This document shows positions 42,447-50,794 of a stretch of 59,722 nucleotides of DNA, one piece after another. Under the pieces are notes generated by a model. It searched no databases and had not been told where the DNA came from. It was given only the letters and a program-made list of their open reading frames with translations. The DNA lies in contig NZ_LIXJ01000038.1 of NCBI RefSeq assembly GCF_001905795.1, positions 1-59,722 on the forward strand, given 5' to 3'. How positions within the stretch are numbered: the first letter of the stretch is position 1; every line of letters starts with the position of its first letter. A program made the translations under genes and the position numbers. The DNA comes from Streptomyces sp. CB01580 (GTDB taxonomy: Bacteria; Actinomycetota; Actinomycetes; Streptomycetales; Streptomycetaceae).

Positions 42447-43293
42447 ATGGCACGTGAACGGATCCGGTGGCCGGCCGTCGTGGACCGGGCCCGGCAGATC
42501 GTGGAGAGCTACGAGGGCGGCGTCACGCTGCGCCAGGTCATGTACCGGCTGGTCTCCGAGGGAGTGCTGCCGCACACCCCGTCGATGTACCGGCGCCTGT
42601 CTTCCCATCTCGCCCAGGCCCGCCGCGAGGGCCGTTTCCCGGATCTGATCGACCCCTTGCGCGAGGTCCATGTTCCGTCGGCCTGGCCGGATGCGGGCGC
42701 GTTTCTGCGTGAGGTCGCCACCTGGTTCGCCCTCGACCGCACCGAGGGCCAGCGCCCGGTGTACGTCGCAACGGAGAAGGACACCCTCCGGCAGCTCCTC
42801 ACCGGCTGGCTGGCCGAGTACGGCATCACGGTCCTGGTTGTCCGCGGCTTCGCCTCAGTCCTACGCCGACGTCGTACGCCGCCGCACCGCCCGGCACGGC
42901 CGCGCCACGCTGCTGTGGTGCGGCGATTTCGACGCGAGCGGGGCGGACATCGAACGGGACTGGGTGCGGCGCACCGAGGACTGCTGGGGCGAGGTCCGCC
43001 GGGTGCTCCTGACCCGCGAGCAGACCATCGATTACAGACTGCCGTCGGCCGAGGGCAAGCATGGCGACCCGAGATGGCTGGCCTTCGCCGACCGCTACGG
43101 GCTCGACCCCGCACATCCCGTGCAGTGGGAGCTTGAGGCCCTGGACCCGGCCGAACTCCAGCGCCTGCTCCTCGCCGCCGTCGCCCCGTACATCGACCGC
43201 ACCGTACTCGCCTGGCAGATCACCCGCGTGGAAGAACAACGCCGCGCCCTGGCCGCCTTCCTGGGCGGCTGGGGCGCGGCGGGCAGGGGCTGA
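42447..43293 (+). pseudogene. Spo11/TopoVI-A-like toprim protein, frameshifted
   Basis: N-terminal winged-helix region with GGVTLRQVMYRLVSEGVLPH, matching the LRQxxYRLV catalytic-tyrosine pattern of TopoVI-A/Spo11-like proteins. A toprim domain follows with YVATEKDTLR (Glu) and LLWCGDFDASGADIERDW (D-x-D). Near 42855 a 2-base loss shifts the frame between GFAS and QSYADVVRRR. No TopoVI-B-like partner is adjacent, as in single-subunit Mini-A-type proteins of mobile elements. About 282 residues when repaired. Confidence 0.6.
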
Positions 43294-43366
43294 ACCGTTG
43301 GCTGGACGGTTGCTTCCAGTGGGGATAGGACGGCGACACCCCCTGACCCCGGCCCCGGCGGGCGTC

Positions 43367-43561
43367 TCAGCACATGGTGAGCTGTTCGCGCTCGGGCAGG
43401 CCGAGGTGGACGATCCGGCTCTGGGGAAGGACGCCGGCGAGCTCGCGCGCCTCCTGGGCGCTGCGGGCCAGGACCAGCTCTTCCGCGAGCTTGGGGCAGG
43501 CAGCGGCCAGGCCGGGGCAGGGCCGCACGATCCCGTACAGCGACTGCCGCTTGTCGGTCAC
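43367..43561 (-). CDS. small hypothetical protein, probably the detached C-terminus of the next gene
   Basis: 64 residues from GTG 43561 (TDKRQSLYGIVRPCPGLAAA ... HLGLPEREQLTMC). In the same frame as the upstream coiled-coil gene and separated only by one TAA and seven sense codons, so a nonsense mutation could have split one protein. No ribosome site precedes it. Confidence 0.4.
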   Translation of the reverse strand: MTDKRQSLYGIVRPCPGLAAACPKLAEELVLARSAQEARELAGVLPQSRIVHLGLPEREQLTMC

Positions 43562-43582
43562 GTGGACCGGGACGCCGCGGGC

Positions 43583-44095
43583 TTACTGCGACCACATCAT
43601 CGGCTTCTCCGGGATCTCCACCCGCAGGTTCGACGTCCGCCAGGCGTGCTCGGCGACGGCGGCGAACAGCTCGGTCTGCTGCTGCGACGACAGCCTGCCC
43701 CACCACGCGCGCGCGGTCTCCAGGTCCTGGCGCTCCCTCTCCTCACGCTCGGCCTGCTCACGGGCGAGACGTGCCTCACGCTCCACCCGCTCCCGCTCCC
43801 GGCGCGCGTCCTCCTCCGCCCACCGTCGCCGCGTCTGTTCCATGAAGACGCGATGCTCCTCCTCCCGCTGCAGCCGCCGACGTTCGTTCTCTTCGGCCTT
43901 CCGCACCCGTTCCTGCTCCTCCAGTTCCTTCCGGCGCCGTTCCGCGGCCTCCTCCTGCTCCTGCTGGCGGGCCTCCTGCTCCGCCCGCGCAGCTTCCTGC
44001 CACTGCCGCATCTCCTCATGCCTGTCCTGATCAGCGACCGACCGCTTCGAGGTCCACCACAGATCCCGTCTGAACTGACGCTGCTCACCATCCAC
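43583..44095 (-). CDS. coiled-coil hypothetical protein
   Basis: 170 residues from GTG 44095. Residues about 20-130 are a long charged helix rich in E, R, Q and A (EARQQEQEEAAERRRKELEE and similar), giving a strong coiled-coil signal. The C-terminus is a short globular part (ARAWWGRLSSQQQTELFAAV). Function unknown; such proteins sit in actinomycete plasmid or integrative-element backbones. Stops at TAA 43583 with the frame staying open beyond. Confidence 0.55.
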   Translation of the reverse strand: MDGEQRQFRRDLWWTSKRSVADQDRHEEMRQWQEAARAEQEARQQEQEEAAERRRKELEEQERVRKAEENERRRLQREEEHRVFMEQTRRRWAEEDARRERERVEREARLAREQAEREERERQDLETARAWWGRLSSQQQTELFAAVAEHAWRTSNLRVEIPEKPMMWSQ

Positions 44096-44219
44096 TGGCG
44101 TTCAGTTACGGGCTGCGAAGTAGCTCAGCTTCACGTCGCAACCATGAACATCACCAACCCGGATGACGGCCGATCGCTGTACCGGAGGGCCGACTGGTAC
44201 GGAGAACCAGGACCTCGTC

Positions 44220-44415
44220 ATGCGCAGTGGACGCATCAGCCGGCTTGCCAGACGCCGCCAGCGGTACACCAACGAGACCTACCAGCAGGCCCTCGACCTG
44301 CTCCGTCCCGGACAGCCGCCCGTCCCTGGAGCGGACTGTGAAGAGCAACGCAACCTTGAGGCCGATCTCTTCTACCAGGTCATCGAGTCAAACGGACGAC
44401 GGAGGTGCCGAATGA
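44220..44415 (+). pseudogene. small hypothetical protein, 3' end lost
   Basis: ATG 44220 opens RSGRISRLARRRQRYTNETY and continues QQALDLLRPGQPPVPG and EADLFYQVIES, helical and basic. The frame then runs antisense into the HxlR gene, so the true C-terminus seems missing. Confidence 0.35.
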
Positions 44416-44904
44416 TCATGTGCCCGTCGGCGACGGTACGCCGGGAGCGTCCGCCCCGGAGTGCTGGGGGACGCCGCCGATGCGGACCGCGCGGGTGCCG
44501 TCGGGAGAGACGGGTCGGCTGCAGGCGTCGCAGACGGTGCGCGGATGGAGGACCGCGCCGCAGTCGTGCCTGAACACCGTTGGGGGCTCTTCCTCGGTCA
44601 CATAGCGGTCGCCCCACTCCTTGAGGGCGAGCAGGACCGGGTGCAGCGCGAGTCCGGCCTCGGTCAGCGTGTACTCGTAGCGCGGCGGGTGGGCCTGGTA
44701 GAGCTCCTTGGCCAGGACGCCGTTCTCCACGAGCTTCTTCAGCCGGGCGGTGAGGATGTCCCGGCTGGCACCGGTGTTCGCTGCAATCCGGTCGAAGCGG
44801 CGCACCCCGAAGAACACCTCCCGCAGCGCGAGCAGACTCCAGCGCTCACCGATGACGGCGAGCGAGTTCGCGATGGAACAGGGGCGCGGGCCGGCGACGG
44901 TCAT
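44416..44904 (-). CDS. HxlR-family transcriptional regulator
   Basis: 162 residues from ATG 44904 with CGGAGG upstream. Winged helix with the family signature PCSIANSLAVIGERWSLLAL, FDRIAANTGASRDILTARLK and YEYTLTEAGLALHPVLLAL. The C-terminal extension has a CGAVLHPRTVCDAC Cys pair arrangement that may bind a metal or sense redox. Divergent from the thioesterase operon; both promoters carry TTTTCCAAC-type repeats, so it is the likely repressor. Confidence 0.88.
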   Translation of the reverse strand: MTVAGPRPCSIANSLAVIGERWSLLALREVFFGVRRFDRIAANTGASRDILTARLKKLVENGVLAKELYQAHPPRYEYTLTEAGLALHPVLLALKEWGDRYVTEEEPPTVFRHDCGAVLHPRTVCDACSRPVSPDGTRAVRIGGVPQHSGADAPGVPSPTGT

Positions 44905-45067
44905 GGGTGTGGACCTCCGGGGAGTGGGCAGCGTGCCGACGCGGCACGGTGAATGCGGGCGTCGCTCCGGGGGCGGATCCTGCCGGCCGCGGGAGGTTCC
45001 CAGCTCATCCGCCGCCCCGCGGTACGTGATCCATCGTCTGCCTCCCGGGCCGGTTGCCCTCTCATCA

Positions 45068-45096
45068 TAGACCAGTCGGTTGGAAAAATGGACCCA
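45068..45096 (-). promoter_or_regulatory. HxlR-type operator half upstream of the regulator gene
   Basis: GGTTGGAAAAATGGACCC on the plus strand, i.e. GGGTCCATTTTTCCAACC toward the regulator gene. Same TTTTCCAAC element and GGTCC context as at the thioesterase, thiolase and hydrolase promoters. Confidence 0.5.
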
Positions 45097-45150
45097 TCGG
45101 GCGGACCTGCGGGGTTGATAGGCCGGTTCGAGTGCGGACGTCTCCACCAG

Positions 45151-45205
45151 AGTGCGTTTGTTTTCCCAACTCGCATCCCTATAGTGAGTCCTGTTTTCCA
45201 ACTAT
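45151..45205 (+). promoter_or_regulatory. thioesterase operon promoter with paired operators
   Basis: TTTTCC at 45161 and again at 45194 (33 bases apart), each followed by CAAC or AAC. Between them lies CCTATAGTGAGTCC with a -10 hexamer TATAGT at 45180-45185; TTGTTT at 45158 could serve as -35. The same layout recurs at 50704, at 55454 (minus strand) and, more weakly, at 58148. Confidence 0.7.
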
Positions 45206-45250
45206 CTGGCTCGGGCATTCCCTTGGGCTCGATCGAACGAGGAGACCGGA

Positions 45251-46090
45251 ATGAGGACTTCACCACCCGGCAGCACGTGTGTCACCGATGAGGCGGTGGC
45301 GCGGATCGACCCCCTGTGGAGGTCCTGGGCGGGCGCCCACGGGGGCCATGTCGCGGCGGCGGCGCTCACCGCCATGCGGGAACGGGCCGTCGGGCAGGGC
45401 CGCCCGCTCCGCGCCCTGACCGCACACTTCCTCGCTCCTGTCGACACCCGTCCGCTCAGCCTGTCCCTGACCGGGCCCCGGGCGGGACGTCGGACCTCGA
45501 CCTGCCTCTTCACGGGCCATCAGGGCGGAGCCGCCGTACTCGCGGGCTCGGCGCTGTTCGGCTCCGGCCACCCGGGGCCCAGCTATGACGGGCGGACCTT
45601 CCCCCAGGTGCCGGGGCCGGCCGACTGCGTGCCCCTCGACCTGCCCGCCGGGCTCGTGGCCTTCGCCCGGCAGGTGGAGATCCGGCCCGCCACCGAGGCG
45701 CTGCCCCTCGCCGGAGGCGAGCTGGCCGAGCTGTTGGCCTGGGTACGATTCACCGACGGGCGTCCGCTGGACGAGGCCGCGGTTGTCACCCTCACCGATA
45801 TCCTCCCGCCCGCTCTGTTCGCGCGCTGGCGCACCCCGCGCCCGGTGCCGACCGCCGAGCTGACCATCCACTTCGCCGACACGCTGGACGCCGGGGCGCT
45901 CGCGGACTGGGCCCTCGTACGGATCCGTACCGAACAGGCCGGCAGCGGCTGGGCGGTCGACGACAGCGAGGTGTGGTCGGGCGACGGCCGGATGCTGGCC
46001 CTCGCCCGGCAGGCCCGCGTCGTCCAGGACGCCCCTGCGGAGGACGCATCCTCCCCCTCGGCCACGGCGGCCCCCCAGGAGACCTTGTGA
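45251..46090 (+). CDS. acyl-CoA thioesterase family protein
   Basis: 279 residues from ATG 45251 behind GAGGAG. Double-hotdog thioesterase type: first hotdog with GAHGGHVAAAALTAMRE and RALTAHFLAPVDTRPLSL, second with LTIHFADTLDAGALADWALV and an EVWSGDGRMLALARQ strand. Hydrolyses acyl-CoA esters. First gene of a three-gene operon; its TGA overlaps the GTG of the SDR gene. Controlled by the paired HxlR-type operator. Confidence 0.78.
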   Translation: MRTSPPGSTCVTDEAVARIDPLWRSWAGAHGGHVAAAALTAMRERAVGQGRPLRALTAHFLAPVDTRPLSLSLTGPRAGRRTSTCLFTGHQGGAAVLAGSALFGSGHPGPSYDGRTFPQVPGPADCVPLDLPAGLVAFARQVEIRPATEALPLAGGELAELLAWVRFTDGRPLDEAAVVTLTDILPPALFARWRTPRPVPTAELTIHFADTLDAGALADWALVRIRTEQAGSGWAVDDSEVWSGDGRMLALARQARVVQDAPAEDASSPSATAAPQETL

Positions 46091-46770
46091 ACACCGGCGG
46101 AGCCATCGCACTCGTCGCCGGAGCCAACCGCGGACTGGGCCGCGCCTTCGCCCGCGGCCTGCTGGCGCACGGCGCGCGCACCGTGTACGCGGCAGCACAT
46201 GACACGAAGGCCGTGACCGGCGCCGGGCTGACACCCCTCGTCCTCGACATCACCGACCCGGCCTCCGTGGCCGCAGCCGCCGAGCGCTGCCCGGACACCA
46301 CCCTGGTGGTCAACAACGCGGGCATCCAGCGCGACGGTTCGCTGCTCACCGCGGACTCCCTCGACGGGGCACGCGACGAACTGGAGACCAACCTGTTCGG
46401 CAAGCTCGCCATGTGCCGCGCCTTTGCCCCCGTTCTCGGAAAGAACGACGGCGGGGCACTGATCAACGCACTCTCCGTGCTCTCCTGGCACACGCTGCCG
46501 CAGATCGGCTCGTCCAAGGCGACCGCCTGGTCGATGACCAACGCGGTACGCGAGGACCGGCGCGCGCAGGACACCCTCACGATCGCCGTGCACGCGGCGT
46601 TCATCGACACCGATATAGCCGCCCACGTCGACCAGACCAAGATCAGCCCTGCCGATGTGGTCGACCAGGTCCTCGACGCCGTCGAGGCCGTCCGCGAGGA
46701 AGCCCCCGCGGAAGACGTCACCCGCCAGGCCAGGGCCATGCTGTCCCGAGGAGCGAACCATGACCACTGA
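46087..46770 (+). CDS. short-chain dehydrogenase-like protein lacking the catalytic tyrosine
   Basis: About 227 residues. The Rossmann motif GANRGLGRAFARGL and NNAG are intact and the catalytic-region serine and lysine are present (SVLSW ... SSKATAW). The YxxxK tyrosine, however, is absent because the segment between W and K is about four residues shorter than in relatives. It may bind cofactor without normal activity. GTG 46087 overlaps the thioesterase stop; the MFS gene starts inside its last codons. Confidence 0.75.
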   Translation: MNTGGAIALVAGANRGLGRAFARGLLAHGARTVYAAAHDTKAVTGAGLTPLVLDITDPASVAAAAERCPDTTLVVNNAGIQRDGSLLTADSLDGARDELETNLFGKLAMCRAFAPVLGKNDGGALINALSVLSWHTLPQIGSSKATAWSMTNAVREDRRAQDTLTIAVHAAFIDTDIAAHVDQTKISPADVVDQVLDAVEAVREEAPAEDVTRQARAMLSRGANHDH

Positions 46771-48205
46771 TCTGCGCGACGCAACGGCCGAGGAGCACGA
46801 CGACGCCCGCGGCAGTCGCCCCGGGCCGGTCCTCGTCGCCGCGTGCCTGGGACTGTTCACGGTGTTCCTCCAGACCACCCAGACCATCGGCACGCTCGGC
46901 GCCGTCCAGGCCGATCTGCGCCTCGCCCCGGCCGACATGGTGTGGGTGCCGAGCATGTACACCCTGGTCGTGGCGTCCTGCGTACTCGGCGCGGGCGCCC
47001 TGGCCGACCGGTGGGGGCGCAAGCGCGTCTTCCTGACCGGGACCGCGGCGATGGCCGCAGGCGCTCTGGTGCTGCTCCTCGCCGACAACCTGGCCACCCT
47101 CCTCACCGGCCAGGCGATCGCCGGCCTGGGCGGCGCCCTGATCACCCCCAGCTCCCTCGCACTGATCACCCACGCCGTCCGCGACCCGCGCCGCCGCGCC
47201 GGGGCAATCGCCGCATGGGCGGCCGCCTCCGGACTCGGCCTGGCCATCGGCCCCCTCGTCGCGGGCCTCGCACTGCGCTGGTGGACCTGGCACGCGGCCT
47301 TCTGGCTCAACCTCGTCATGGCGGGCCTCGCGGCGGCGGTCGCGCTCGGCCAGGTCGCCGAGTCCCGCAACCCGGCCCAGCGCCTGGACTGGGCGGGACA
47401 GTTCACCGCGATCGCAGGTCTCGCACTCCTGGTCTACTGGCTGATCGACGGCGGTCACCACGGCTACGGCTCCGCACGGGCCCTGGCCGCCGTTGTGGCA
47501 GCGGTCGTTCTGCTGGCCGCCTTCGCCCTGGTCGAACTGCGCCGCACCGCCCCCATGGTCGACCTGCGGCTGATGCGCGATCCCTCCTACAGCGTCTCCC
47601 TCCTGCTGGCCGGGACCGTCCTGTTCGGCTTCGTCGGTCTCAGCCTTCTCCAAGTGCTGTGGCTGCAGCGCGTACGGGGACTGACCGCCCTGCAGGTGGG
47701 CGTCCAACTCCTTGCGGAGTTCGGTGCGTTCATCGCCGCCTCGGTCCTGGCCGGCATACTGGTGCGCCGGCTCGGGCCGCGCGTCCTGATCACGGCGGGC
47801 CTGCTGTTCGCGGCCGTCGGCGCCGTCCTCTTCGCGCAGGTCGGACCGGGCACCGCGTTCGCCGGGTACGTCGCTGCCTTCGTCCTGTTCGGCTTCGGCT
47901 GCGGTCTCGCCAACGCCCCGTCCACCGGCCTCGCCGTCGGCCACGTCCCGCACGGCCGCGAGGGCGAGGCGGGCGGCACCGTCAACGCCGCCCGCCAGAT
48001 CGGCGCCGTCCTCGGCACCAGTATCCTCGGCACACTGGTCACCACCCGCTTCGAGGACCGCGTCGCCCACGTCCGCGACCCGCGCATCGCCTTCACCGAC
48101 GCGGTCACCCACACCACCTGGGTCGCGGTCGCGGTCCTCGGCGCCAGCACCGTACTGGCACTCGGACTGTCGGCCTGGTCCCGCCGCAGGGCAACCGCTG
48201 GGTGA
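46760..48205 (+). CDS. MFS drug transporter, 14-helix DHA2 type
   Basis: 481 residues with about 14 membrane helices. Motif A GALADRWGRKRVFLTG lies after helix 2, motif C-like GLGLAIGPLVAG in helix 5. Proton-driven efflux of a drug or metabolite. ATG 46760 has GAGGAG upstream and overlaps the SDR stop, so it is translationally coupled. Probably exports the compound or product that induces the HxlR system. Confidence 0.88.
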   Translation: MTTDLRDATAEEHDDARGSRPGPVLVAACLGLFTVFLQTTQTIGTLGAVQADLRLAPADMVWVPSMYTLVVASCVLGAGALADRWGRKRVFLTGTAAMAAGALVLLLADNLATLLTGQAIAGLGGALITPSSLALITHAVRDPRRRAGAIAAWAAASGLGLAIGPLVAGLALRWWTWHAAFWLNLVMAGLAAAVALGQVAESRNPAQRLDWAGQFTAIAGLALLVYWLIDGGHHGYGSARALAAVVAAVVLLAAFALVELRRTAPMVDLRLMRDPSYSVSLLLAGTVLFGFVGLSLLQVLWLQRVRGLTALQVGVQLLAEFGAFIAASVLAGILVRRLGPRVLITAGLLFAAVGAVLFAQVGPGTAFAGYVAAFVLFGFGCGLANAPSTGLAVGHVPHGREGEAGGTVNAARQIGAVLGTSILGTLVTTRFEDRVAHVRDPRIAFTDAVTHTTWVAVAVLGASTVLALGLSAWSRRRATAG

Positions 48206-48293
48206 CCGGGGCGAACGAGGCAGGGCGGGAAGCCGAACGCCACCCGGGCCGACGAACCTGAACCGCCTGCCCGCCTGCCCGCCCGTTTGCCCG

Positions 48294-48314
48294 CCCGGCG
48301 CGGTTCGCGCCGGG
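48294..48314. terminator. bidirectional hairpin after the MFS gene
   Basis: Perfect 9-bp stem CCCGGCGCG / CGCGCCGGG with a GTT loop, between two convergent genes. Confidence 0.6.
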
Positions 48315-48345
48315 CGCGGGCGGGGCGGGTGCGGGCGGGGCGGGT

Positions 48346-48785
48346 TCAGACCGGTTCGGGGGTGTCCTGCGGCGCCTCACCGAACCGGACCAGGGCCAGC
48401 GCGCCCGCCACCGCCACCACGAAGCCGACGACCGCCAGCCAGCCCAGGCCCTCGCGGGTGCGGTCGCCGAGCCAGACGACGCCGACGAGTGCCGGGCCGA
48501 TCGTCTCGCCGAGCACCAGGCCGGCCGTCGCCGTCGTCACCGAACCGCGTTGCAGTGCCGAGGTGAGCAACAGGAATGCCGAACCACCGCCCAGCAGCAG
48601 CGCGTACACGGCGGGGTTGGTGAGCAGCACCGGCGGGGACAGGTCGTCGATCAACCGGACGGTCACCTCCACCACCCCGAAACCGCACCCCGAGCCGAGC
48701 CCGAGCACGAGCGCCCGCAACTGCTCCGGGAGACGCCCGGACACCGAACCGATCAGCAGGACGCCCAGGGCGATCCCCGTCGGCC
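48346..48785 (-). pseudogene. EamA/DMT transporter C-terminal fragment
   Basis: Hydrophobic segments QLRALVLGLGSGCGFGVVEV, LTNPAVYALLLGGGSAFLLL, TTATAGLVLGETIGPALVGV and WLAVVGFVVAVAGALALVRF give the last four or so helices of a drug/metabolite-type transporter. The N-terminal half is missing; the frame fuses near 48785 to a RibD-like fragment. Confidence 0.6.
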
Positions 48786-49039
48786 TGTCCGACGAGGAGC
48801 GGAGCCACGACGAGGTGCAGCTCGTCGGCCAAGCCCTGCTGCAGAAGCTGCGTGTGGACCTGCCCGCCACCCTCGACCATCAGCCGGCGTACCCCGTGCA
48901 CCGTGTACAGATGCTCGAGCAGCATCTCCCAGCTCTTCACCGGCGGCATCGCGTACACGTCCGCCAGATCACCGAGGAGGCCGCGGGCCGGCACTGTCAC
49001 GTTGGCGGGCGGCGTGGGAGGATCCTCGAAGTTGATCAC
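48786..49039 (-). pseudogene. RibD C-terminal/dihydrofolate-reductase-like fragment
   Basis: VRRLMVEGGGQVHTQLLQQG followed by ADELHLVVAPLLVG is the signature of the RibD C-terminal (pyrimidine reductase) domain. It ends in mid-domain at the junction with the transporter fragment, and its 5' side abuts the IS6 remnant. Confidence 0.6.
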
Positions 49040-49056
49040 GCTGGAGGGGATCGTCC

Positions 49057-49593
49057 GTGGTGAGCGCGTTGCCGTCGTATAAGGGGCACCGGTACCCGGT
49101 CGAGGTCATCTCCGACTGCGTGTGGCTGTACTTCCGCTTTCCGCTCAGCTTCCGTGAGGTGGAGGAGCTGATGCCCCGGCGCGGTGTCACCGTCTCGTAC
49201 GAGACGGTCCGCCGGTGGTGTGTGAAGTTCGGGCAGGCCTACGCCGACGGACTACGCCGCCGACGGCCCCGGCCCGGGGACAAATGGCATCTGGACGAGG
49301 TGTTCATCAAGATCAACGGCGAACGGAAGTACCTGTGGAGGGCCGTCGACCAGGACGGCAACGTGCTCGACATCCTCGTCCAGGGGAAGCGGGACAAGGC
49401 TGCGGCCAGGCGCTTCTTCCGCAGGCTGATGAAGAAGACCGGTGCGGTACCGCGGGTGGTCGTCACGGACAAGCTTCGCTCCTACGGTGCCGCTCACCGC
49501 GAAATCATGTCCTCCGTCGAGCACCGCTCCCACAAGGGCCTGAACAACCGGGCCGCCGAGAACAGTCATCAGCCGACGAGGCAGCGTGAACGC
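49057..49593 (+). pseudogene. IS6-family transposase, C-terminus missing
   Basis: GTG 49057 follows GGAGGGG. Encodes FRFPLSFREVEELMPRRGVT, WHLDEVFIKINGERKYLWRA (first D), VVVTDKLRSYGAA (second D) and ENSHQPTRQRERA (catalytic E), then leaves the family at about 49593 where it is joined antisense to an integrase. The whole DDE triad is present but the last 40 or so residues are lost. Confidence 0.8.
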
Positions 49594-50545
49594 GCGACGC
49601 AGGACATGCGGCGTCAGCTTCTCGCCCCACCACGGCAGATGCGCCTTCGCCGCATCCTTGAGCCCGCCGCGCAGGGCATCGTCGCCCACCCGGCGCGAGG
49701 AGCCGTCGGCGTTCTTGCGCTCGGAGAGAAACAGCGGGGCGCCCGGGCGGGTGTGGTCGTCGTCGAACTGTCCCCACACGTCCTCGATGAACCACCGCAG
49801 CGTGCGGTCTGCGCCATTGAGCAGCGGGACCATCCGCTCACGCGGCCCGGAGCCGCGGGCGCCCTTGCCATGACGGACGTGGAGCTTGCCGAAGCGTCCC
49901 AGATCCCACTTGATGTCCGCCAGGTCGAGCTTGCACGCCTCACTGACCCGCAGGCCGACCTGGGACATCAGCTTGGAGGCGGTGTAGTTCCTGGCGGTAG
50001 GGGCGAACTTGCGGCAGGTGGCCAGCTCGCCGCCCCAGCCCGTGAACAGCGTCCCGACCTCCGGCTCGGTCGGCGGGACCCGAAGCTGGGCGTCCTTCGC
50101 CCCACGCGGCCGGTTCATCTCGCCGATCGGTCACTCGATGACCCGGCCGGTCATCCGGTGGAGTTCGACCTTGTGCCGCAGCTCCAGGAACAGGAAGTAC
50201 GTCGTCAGCGCCTGCGACCGGGCCAGCCGAGTACCACTGGGTGAGTTCCGCAACACCTTGCCGAAGTACGCGTCGGCGTCCGCCGGCTCCATGTCCCACA
50301 GCGGCCGGCCGAACCAGGTCCTGATCTGCTCCAGGTGCCCGACGTCCCCGCGGATCGTGCCATCCGCCAGCCCCGCCGAGGCCCGCGCGAGAACAAACCC
50401 GGACAGTACGTCGGTCTCGAACCGCTCCAGCTCCTCCGCCGACGCGGGCGCTCAGTGCTCGCGCAGATCCCGTACGACCGCCAGCGCCAACCCGATCTTC
50501 CTCGCCTTCAGCCCGACCGCACATCGGTCGGACGAGATGAGAACG
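49594..50545 (-). pseudogene. tyrosine recombinase with two in-frame UGA codons, 3' truncated
   Basis: A single continuous frame encodes GLKARKIGLALAVVRDLREH, UGA, APASAEELERFETDVLSGFV ... MTGRVIE, UGA, PIGEMNRPRGAKDAQLRVP and the catalytic-domain part SQVGLRVSEACKLDLADIKW (first Arg) to LTPHVLR. The rest of the catalytic box (second Arg, Tyr) is replaced by the IS6 remnant. From memory of relatives, both UGA positions are Cys (UGC), but I could not check this. Dead as an integrase. Confidence 0.7.
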
Positions 50546-50703
50546 CTTCAAGAATCCCGAAGTTACGTCACAGAGCCGCACAGCACCCGAAGGAGGAAGA
50601 ACACCCTGGCCACGGGGACAGGAACTCAGCGGGGCTCAGAGGAACCTGCGGGATGTCGCACAGCTTGGAGGCGCTCGGAGTGGATGGGGTCATGAGATGC
50701 AGG

Positions 50704-50748
50704 TTGGATTTTCCTACTGACGAGCCTATAGTGGGTCCAGTTTTCCTA
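50704..50748 (+). promoter_or_regulatory. thiolase promoter with paired operators
   Basis: -35 TTGGAT at 50704, 17-base spacer, -10 TATAGT at 50727-50732. TTTTCC occurs at 50709 and 32 bases later, each followed by TAC. Nearly the same design as the thioesterase-operon promoter, although no HxlR gene is adjacent. Confidence 0.75.
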
Positions 50749-50794
50749 CTCGCCAGTAGTTGGACTGGTGGGTCAGAAGGCCAGGGAGGCCAAT

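Noticed and set aside
49594..50244. Continuation of the IS6 transposase frame past 49593
   Set aside because: After ENSHQPTRQRERA the frame no longer matches IS6; it is antisense to the recombinase catalytic domain.
49594..50545. Selenocysteine at the two UGA codons of the integrase
   Set aside because: No SECIS-like hairpin was evident and integrases are not selenoproteins; the gene is also 3' truncated, so nonsense decay is simpler.
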